A stretch of 64,000 nt of DNA, from positions 1,587,501 through 1,651,500 of the forward strand of contig WPIO01000006.1 of NCBI GenBank assembly GCA_009760855.2. The letters run 5' to 3'. The stretch comes from Cristatella mucedo (taxonomy: Eukaryota; Bryozoa; Phylactolaemata; Cristatellidae). A program made the position numbers and the translations under genes. Below are positions 57,125 through 64,000 of this stretch, in pieces; the stretch's first letter is position 1; every line of letters begins with the position of its first letter. A model generated the notes under the pieces. The model made no database searches and was not told where the DNA came from. It was given only the letters and a program-made list of their open reading frames with translations.

Positions 57125-58660
57125 TTAACTTAGATGAATTTGTTTGGCCTTGAACATGGCAATCTGGTCTGTTGAAGTGTAAAAGTAAATATTCTCTGGT
57201 GTTTCTTTCTCTATGCTTAACAACCCAAATTGGAGAGTCAATCTTTCCCCAGTGATGCTCTCAGATAAGACAGGATTATATTCAGCTTGCTAAAGGAATG
57301 TTCACAATTGGCAACTGATACAGCAATGGTGAGATAACCTACAAAGGAGAAAATCTCAAATTAAGTAGCATGTCTTCTCAAAAACTGACAATGAAAGACA
57401 TGAGTTCCGGTGAAGTCTTAAGTGCCGAGTTGTGACGTGGGATGAGAAGCATTATACAGTCACATATAGGTAGTGATACCTGGCACAGGTCTTCTCCGAG
57501 TTTCCACTTGTGTAGTAATACAGTTGCTCCAAAAGACCTACAATGCTGTTCAGTTCATTATTGATAGCTTTTACAGCCTCCACTCTGGAAATTCACCTTG
57601 GTGTAGAGCCACTATTGACAGGTATAGCTAAGACATTCTTTAGTTCTTCCCACCTCAGAGTTGATCCTAAAAAGAATTAGTAGGTGCTCTCTATTATTCC
57701 AAAAAATGTAATGACGACGGAATATTGATTTACAGCATGAACTTATTCCTGTCAAGTTCAAGCTGTGGTTATCACAATTTACAAAAACTGTCTTCTCATT
57801 TTCTGACACTATTCTCTTTTGGACACCTCACGAGTGGCCAGATATTACTGCTGAGTTGTCGAAGCGCTACGACCTGCTATCTTGCAAAGGCATTTTTTCA
57901 GATTCAAGTTTTCTAAGATGAAACTCTCAATTGCTGCAGCATCTTTAGAGTAGATTTGAAGAAGTTCCTGGAAAGACTCTTTAAAGATGACATTTTTTGT
58001 TGGAAAAGTCAACGTCGACATATCTAATGACCTCAGACATATGTTTTCCTAGTGCCTAATTCGGATTTGAGTCAATCAGAATTCCGTAGTACTTTTTACA
58101 CCGTATGCCACATAGTAGCTTGTCTCTGAATGTGGATGCAAGTATACTACGGAACTCGTTTTGGGTTTGGAGAGATAGATAAGAGACCGGCTATGGATAT
58201 TTATTGGCGCGGTCCAGTTGTGATTTCAGAAGTGCATCGTACTAAGCTGATGAAGATGAAGAAGTCCCAAGCAGTTTGCAATGGTTTTTTTTAACCAACC
58301 AAAGCCAAGACTCTCTTGGTGACCAGGTCGCGTCAGGTTTTAAGAAGCCGAGAACTCAATGCAGCTGAGAACTCTATTCAGGCCCCGTGCCATCATTGCT
58401 TTTTGGCAATATTTGTGCCTCAAAAGCAGTGTCTATTCTACTTCTTTTGAACAATTCCGCTCTCCATTTCTTTCTATCTGGTGAGAGCCTGACGGTGAGA
58501 CGGACTGCTTTCATGGGCAATTAGCTGTTCAGGCTTCCGCAACTCGCTAAATTCATTTGCCATTTCAAGTGACGATTGGGAATTTTGGTGGACATAGGGA
58601 AGAGCAAACAACAAAAGCAAGATTCCGACTGTTTTGAGGAAGAGTAGGCCACCAAAGTCC
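57125..58660 (-). pseudogene. hAT-family transposase, ZMYM1-like, decayed
   Basis: Minus-strand translation across several frames gives blocks typical of TTF-zinc-finger/hAT transposases, in the right order. A CFCCLLF zinc-finger-like block lies near 58615, then ANEFSELRK and SSPSHRQAL (about 58500-58570). SYLSLQTQNEFRSILASTFR (about 58135-58190) follows, then KKYYGILIDS (first catalytic Asp region) and MSEVIRYVDVDFS (58000-58110). FVNCDNHSLNLTG lies at 57750-57788, LRWEELKNVLAIPV at 57620-57665, RVEAVKAINNELNSI near 57575. The C-terminal dimerisation block VSVANCEHSFSKLNIIL is at 57260-57325, then SYLRASLG. Stops and shifts are frequent and the CYDNAAVM region is broken. The family cuts and pastes DNA; this copy cannot. 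Confidence 0.8.
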
Positions 58661-59256
58661 TGCTAACATCAAACTTCATTCCCATTACCAAGCTGCCTCT
58701 TGAACCTAACGTGCTTATGGCTCGACCAGCTTTTCCAGCAAATGGAACTTTTTTAAACGGCTTGATCCTTGCAGTATCAGTTAAGTTCGAAGTGGCTTCG
58801 AAATGGCGAGTAAAGCAGAGGTTTGGCCAGACTTCCGGTGGTCAATATCATTCAGGGCCACTGAGCACTTGAGAAGTCGCAGTTGATTCCGTATCTTCTT
58901 TTTCTCTCTTGCGGTTGTGCTTGCAATCCCATGGTTCAAATGGTGACTGCCTTCTTCGTCTTTGCCGAGAAAAGCTTCTCATGCTTTCTGCCTTCACTCT
59001 TTTTTCGCTCTTTCCTCCTTTTTTTGCCATCGCCTCCGTCCTACTTGCTTTCGCTCTCGTCAAACTGCTCTCCCTTATTTTCTCGGCGACAGTCTCTCAA
59101 TAATTTCCCTGGCGTTTTTCCGTTTCGTCGCTTCCTGCTCTCCAGCTTTGCCTTCTTCAAGGGACTTTGTAGCGTCTTGCTGGACTTGCGCGACTCTTCC
59201 TTCTTCTCCTCGAGCTTGCATACTCTGCGATGGGCACCATGCCCAGCTGCCACCGT
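58661..59256. other. pyrimidine-rich left flank of the minisatellite
   Basis: From about 58890 the plus strand is rich in TTC/TCT/CTT but non-repetitive. The minus strand reads as highly charged Lys/Arg/Glu/Ser sequence in two frames (such as KLEEKKEESRKSSKTLQSPL and AMAKKGGKSEKRVKAESMRS) separated by a frame change near 59041. This looks like disordered-protein coding sequence, but no start, splice signal or homologue supports a gene. Confidence 0.35.
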
Positions 59257-62200
59257 GCCTTTTTTCTGGCCTTTTCTCTGGCCATTTTTCTGGCCTTTTC
59301 TCTGGCCTTTTCTCTGGCCTTTTCTCTGGCCTTTTTTCTGGCCTTTTTTCTGGCCTTTTTTTCTGGCCTTTTTCCTGGCCTTTTTTTCTGGCCTTTTTTT
59401 TCTGGCCTTTTCTCTGGCCTTTTCTCTGGCCTTTTCTCTGGCCTTTTCTCTGGCCTTTTTTCTGGCCTTTTTTTCTGGCCTTTTTTCTGGCCTTTTTTCT
59501 GGCCTTTTTTCTGGCCTTTTCTCTGGCCTTTTCTCTGGCCTTTTTTCTGGCCTTTTCTCTGGCCTTTTTTCTGGCCTTTTTTCTGGCCTTTTTTCTGGCC
59601 TTTTTTCTGGCCTTTTTTCTGGCCTTTTTTTCTGGCCTTTTCTCTGGCCTTTTCTCTGGCCTTTTCTCTGGCCTTTTCTCTGGCCTTTTCTCTGGCCTTT
59701 TTCCTGGCCTTTTTTTCTGCCCTTTTTTCTGGCCTTTTTTTTCTAGCCTTTTTTCTGGCCTTTTTTCTGGCGTTTTTTCTGGCCTTTTTTCTGGCCTTTT
59801 TCCTGGCCTTTTTTCTGGCCTTTTTCTGGCCTTTTCTCAGGCCTTTTTTCTGGCCTTTTCTCTGGCCTTTTCTCTGGTCTTTTCTCTGGCCTTGTTTCTG
59901 GCCTTTTTTTCTGGCCTTTTCTCTGGCATTTTCTCTGGCCTTTTTTTTCTGGCCTTTTCTCTGGCCTTTTTTCTGGCCTTTTTTCTGGCCTTTTTTCTGG
60001 CCTTTTCTCTGGCCTTTTTTTCTGGCCTTTTTTCTGGCCTTTTTTTTCTGGCCTTTTTTCTGGCCTTTTTTTCTGCCCTTTTTTCTGGCCTTTTTTTCTG
60101 GCCTTTTTTCTGGCCTTTTTTTCTGGCCTTTTCTCTGGCCTTTTTTCTGGCCTTTTCTCTGGCCTTTTCTCTGGCCTTTTTTCTGGCCTTTTTTTCTGGC
60201 CTTTTTTTTTGGCCTTTTTTTTTTTTTCTGGCCTTTTCTCTGGCCTTTTCTCAGGCCTTTTTTCTGGCCATTTTTCTGGCATTTTTTATGGCCAGAAAAA
60301 TGGCCTTTTTTTCTGGCCTTTTTTCTGGCCTTTTTTTCTGGCCTTTTCTCTGGCCTTTTTTCTGGCCTTTTTTCTTTCTGGCCTTTTTTTCTTTTTTGCC
60401 TTTTTCTGGCCTTTTTTCTGGCCTTTTTTCTGGCCTTTTTTTCTGGCCTTTTTTCTGGCCTTTTTTTCTGGCCTTTTTTCTGGCCTTTTTTCTGGCCTTT
60501 TTTTTGGCCTTTTTTCTGGCCTTTTTTCTGGCCTTTTTTTTGGCCTTTTCTCTGGCCTTTTCTCTGGCCTTTTTTTTCTCTGGCCTTTTTTTCTGGCCTT
60601 TTTTTTTTTCTGGCCTTTTTCTCTGCCTTTTTTTCTGGCCTTTTCTGGCCCTTTTTTTCTTTTTCTGGCCTTTTTTTCTATGGCTTTTTTTTTTTTCTTC
60701 TGGCCCTTTTCTCTGGCCTTTTCTCTGGCCTTTTTTCTGGCCTTTTTTCTGGCCTTTTTTCTGGCCTTTTCTATGGCCTTTTTGTGGCCTTTATCTGGCC
60801 TTTCTCAGGCCTTTTTTCTGGCCTTTTTTCTGGCCTTTTTTCTGGCCTTTTTTCTGGCCTTTTTTCTGGCCTTTTTTCTGGCCTTTTTTCTGGCCTTTTT
60901 TCTGGCCTTTTTTTCTGGCCTTTTTTTCTGGCCTTTTTTTTCTCTGGCCTTTTTTCTGGCCTTTTTTCTGGCCTTTTTTCCTTGCCTTTTCTCTGGCCTT
61001 TTCTTTTTTCTGGCCTTTTTTCTGGCCTTTTTTCTGGCCTTTTTTCTGGCCTTTTTTTTGGCCTTTTTTTTTGGCTTTTTTTTTGCCTTTTTTTTTTGGC
61101 TTTTTTTTTGGCCTTTTTTTCTGGCCTTTTTTTCTGGCCTTTTTTTCTGGCCTTTTTTCTGGCCTTTTTTCTGGCCTTTTTTTGGCCTTTTTTTTTGCCT
61201 TTTTTCTTGCCTTTTTTTTCTGGCCTTTTTTTTCTGGCCTTTTTTCTGGCCTTTTCTCTGGCCTTTTCTCTGGCCTTTTTTCTGGCCTTTTTTCTGGCCT
61301 TTTTTCTGGCCTTTTCTCTGGCCTTTTTTCTGGCCTTTTTTCAGGCCTTTTTCCTATCCTTTTTTTCTGGCCTTTTTTCTGGCCTTTTTTCTGGTCTTTT
61401 TTCTGGCCTTTTTTCTGGCCTTTTTTTCTGCCCTTTTTTCTGGCCTTTTTTTCTAGCCTTTTTTCTGGCCTTTTTTCTGGCGTTTTTTCTGGCCTTTTTT
61501 TCTGGCCTTTTTTCTGGCCTTTTTTCTGGCCTTTTTTTCTGGCCTTTTTTCTGGCCTTTTTTTCTGGCCTTTTCTCTGGCCTTTTTTCTGGCCTTTTTCT
61601 GGCCTTTTTTCTGGCCTTTTTTTCTGGCCTTTTTTCTGGCTTTTTTTCTGGCCTTTTTTCTGGCCTTTTTTCTGGCCTTTTTTTCTGGCCTTTTCTCTGG
61701 CCTTTTTTCTGGCCTTTTTTCTGGCCTTTTCTCTGGCCTTTTCTCTGGCCTTTTTTCTGGCCTTTTTTCTGGCCTTTTCTCTGGCCTTTTTTCTGGCCTT
61801 TTTTTTTCTGGCCTTTTTTTCTGGCCTTTTTTTTTTTCTGGCCTTTTCTCTGGCCTTTTTTTTCTGGCCTTTTTCTGGCCTTTTTTCTTGCCTTTTTTCT
61901 GGCCTTTTTTCTGGCCTTTTTTCTGGCCTTTTTTCTGGCCTTTTTTCTGGCTTTTTCTCTGGCCTTTTTTCTAGCCTTTTTTCTTTCTGGCCTTTTTTTT
62001 CTTGCCTTTTTTTCTGGCCTTTTTTCTGGCCTTTTTTCTGGCCTTTTTTCTGGCCTTTTTTCTGGCCTTTTTTCTGGCCTTTTTTTCTGGCCTTTTTTTG
62101 GCCTTTTTTCTGGCCTTTTTTTTGGCCTTTTTTTTTTTCTGGCCTTTTTCTGGCCTTTTCTCTGGCCTTTTTTCTGGCCTTTTTTCTGGCCTTTTTTTTG

Positions 62201-63046
62201 GCCTTTTTTTCTGGCCTTTTTTTCTGGCCTTTTTTTTCTGGCCTTTTTTTCTGGCCTTTTTTTCTGGCCTTTTTTCTGGCCTTTTTTCTGGCCTTTTTTC
62301 TGGCCTTTTTCCTGGCCTTTTTTTCTGGCCTTTTTTTTCTGGCCTTTTCTCTGGCCTTTTTTTGGCTGGCTTTTCTCTGGCCTGGCCTTTTTTTCTGGCC
62401 TGGCTTTTTTTTTTCTGGCCTTTTTTTTTCTGGCCTTTTTCTGGCCTTTTTTCTGGCCTTTTTTCTGGCCTTTTTTCTGGCCTTTTCTCTGGCCTTTTCT
62501 CTGGCCTTTTTCCTGGCCTTTTTTTCTGGCCTTTTTTTCTGGCCTTTTTTTCTGGCCTTTTTTCTGGCCTTTTTTCTGGCCTTTTTTCTGGCCTTTTTTC
62601 TGGCCTTTTTTTCTGGCCTTTTTTCTGGCCTTTTTCTGGCCTTTTTTCTGGCCTTTTTTCTGGCCTTTTTTCTGGCCTTTTTTTGGCCTGGCCTTTTTTC
62701 TGGCCTTTTTTTCTGGCCTTTTTTCTGGCCTTTTTTTCTGGCCTTTTTTTCTGGCCTTTTCTCTGGCCTTTTCTGGCCTTTTTCCTGGCCTTTTTTTCTG
62801 GCCTTTTTTTGGCTTTTTTTTTCTCTGGCCTTTTTCCTGGCCTTTTTTCTTTTCTTTTTTCTGGCCTTTTTTTTCTAGCTTTTTTTCTGGCCTTTTTTCT
62901 GGCCTTTTTTCTGGCCTTTTTTCTGGCCTTTTTTTCTGGCCTTTTCTCTGGCCTTTTCTCTGGCCTTTTTTCTGGCCTTTTCTCTGGCCTTTTTTCTGGC
63001 CTTTTTTCTGGCCTTTTTTCTGGCCTTTTCTCTGGCCTTTTTTCTC
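59257..63046. repeat. 3.8-kb GGCC-T(n)-CT minisatellite
   Basis: About 300 tandem units, mostly GGCCTTTTTTCT or GGCCTTTTCTCT (12 bp) with 13-bp and longer T-run variants. The plus strand contains almost no adenine. Because every stop codon on either strand requires an A on this strand (TAA, TAG, TGA; or TTA, CTA, TCA as complements), all six frames are almost continuously open. The frames encode tetrapeptide repeats (FSGL, LAFF and WPFF/FWPF on plus; KRPE, KARK and GQKK on minus). The open frames are not evidence of a protein. Rare variants (TCTAGCC, CTGCCC, GGCG, GGTC) mark substructure. Confidence 0.95.
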
Positions 63047-63639
63047 CTATGTCTTCTGAAAAGAGATCGGGGCTGACCAGAAATGCAAAGAAAGTCCACA
63101 GTAACCGTAGTAACCATTCAGTCCAAGGAGGCCGGGCTGGAGTGTTACTGACCTCCCCGTGACCCGTGACTCTCTCGATGGAGGATTGAGGTCGAGCCAT
63201 CGGGAACCCTCGACAAAAGGGCTGACTGGGGAATACTGGAAGACGGGCCGACGACGTCATGTACTCATGCCGGCGCCCGGAGACTCAATGCGCACAGTGC
63301 CCCTAAGTGAGATGAAATACAAAAAATAAACACTCTCACTAATCGATTTCGTGAACTTACTATTTTGGTGACGAACAGTCTGAGTGAACGTCAGACAATA
63401 TCCTGTGAATAGCAACGCATCGACCAGATAAGTTCTGGCATGCGTGACAGGCTGGCACAGCCAGCTATGCCTAGCTTGGTCTAAGTCTGTGAACATGCTT
63501 ACTAGCTCAGCCAGCAATAGTTAAGTCCATTGAAGCAAGGACATGCTTGAAATCAAGATTGGTATTCTCAAATAAAAATATGTTTTTTCATATGCACCAT
63601 CCATTTTGCTTTTGGCACCCCTTGAACTCGGCGCCCGTA
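63047..63639. other. unassigned right flank of the minisatellite
   Basis: Unique DNA. A minus-strand frame opens at 63260 and runs into the array as KRPE repeats, but its roughly 70 unique residues match nothing I know. Confidence 0.45.
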
Positions 63640-64000
63640 GAGGTGTAATGTAATGTAAGGTATTTCCGTCTGTAACTCCACAAAGCCACAAAGACTACGT
63701 GGCTGTTACTCGGGAGAGCTTTGTGTAGCGCACTCACAGCCTAAGCGGCTTCGGTACGCATTCGGTAGCCAACAGACTTCGTCTCACGCAACAAAGAGAA
63801 GGTGGGAAGCATAGCAGAGCCAGGTGAGCAGTTGAGGTGGTGAGTAGCATGGAAGTAGCAGCTCAGGACCGCTGAAAAGGATGAACCACAGTCAGGCAGC
63901 AGGAGAGTAGTTGTCGTTGCCTAAGAACCGTGGAAGCAAGCAGCTCCGCAGGCTGCGGACCTGCAGAGCTAAAGCCTCTATCGCCACCGGTCAATAAGCA
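63640..64000 (-). mobile_element. LINE-B 3' part, continues past window edge
   Basis: TGTAATGTAATGTAAGG (complement of the ACATT tail) starts the element. TCTGTAACTCCACAAAGCC, GCATTCGGTAGCCAACAGAC, CTTCGTCTCACGCAACAAAG and the 3' UTR up to GACCTGCAGAGCTAAAGCC follow. It is the cleanest copy of the LINE-B 3' end here and is cut by the window edge. Confidence 0.85.

Noticed and set aside
59257-63046. CRISPR array or centromeric satellite
   Set aside because: There are no spacers between repeats, so it is not CRISPR. The 12-13-bp unit and single 3.8-kb block do not by themselves indicate a centromere.
58962-63059. Plus-strand open frame of about 1,365 codons with FSGL/LAFF/WPFF repeats, and a 914-codon frame beside it
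   Set aside because: The array has almost no A on the plus strand, so no stop can occur in any frame. Length is a composition artefact, 13-bp units shift the frame freely, and the product would be an improbable hydrophobic polymer.
61971-63260. Minus-strand open frame of 429 codons with KRPE/KARK repeats
   Set aside because: Same composition artefact. The roughly 70 unique leading residues match nothing I recognise. I keep only a weak note on the charged flank.

Overview
This is a repeat-dominated, gene-poor stretch of a metazoan nuclear genome. The mobile-element mix (two CR1/L2-like LINE families, tRNA-derived SINEs, Tc1/mariner and hAT fragments) and the abundant CT/GA, CA/GT and AT microsatellites fit a large, repeat-rich animal genome, probably an aquatic invertebrate; the sequence does not name a lineage. 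I found no intact host gene, no rRNA and no convincing functional tRNA. Every long open frame is either a decayed transposon frame or an artefact of low-complexity DNA. Family names below are working names from this window only.

LINE-A is a CR1/L2-like non-LTR retrotransposon. Its 3' end is a hairpin (AAAGCGCCTAG ... GAGGGCGCTTT) followed by (ATT)n. About fifteen dead copies are present; the best is 43690-45655 (-), which still shows RT motifs LDLSAAFDTIDH, GVPQG and YADD across several frame breaks. LINE-B is a second CR1/L2-like family whose end is marked by GGCTACCGAATGCG, a CACA...TGTGG hairpin and (ACATT)n; the best copies are 12851-15472 and 22535-24110. SINE-1 has a clear tRNA-like head (B box GGTTCGAATCC) and ends in AGCTAGTATTT. 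SINE-2 has a tRNA-like head joined to a tail that closely resembles the LINE-A hairpin, the classic sign of a SINE mobilised by a partner LINE.

Layout: 0-12 kb holds scattered SINEs, LINE-B ends and CT/AG/AT microsatellites in otherwise unassigned DNA. 12.8-15.5 kb and 22.5-24.1 kb are nested LINE-B copies carrying LINE-A, SINE-2 and a shared chimeric retrosequence. 24.1-25.2 kb is CpG-rich. 27-46 kb is LINE-A-dense, with LINEs inserted into each other and a Tc1 remnant at 27456. 46-57 kb is emptier, with a mariner remnant (48790), a LINE-B copy, a SINE-1 and one unrecognised open frame (53535-54134). 57.1-58.7 kb holds a decayed hAT (ZMYM1-like) transposase on the minus strand. 59257-63046 is a spectacular roughly 3.8-kb minisatellite built of about 12-13-bp units (GGCCTTTTTTCT and variants). 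A LINE-B 3' part runs off the right edge.

The strongest material for follow-up is: the minisatellite, whose plus strand almost lacks adenine so that all six frames stay open; its higher-order and inverted substructure; the LINE-A/SINE-2 tail partnership, with insertions consisting only of the tail hairpin; GA microsatellites growing inside that hairpin; and a duplicated LINE-B+SINE-2 chimera carrying apparently transduced flank.
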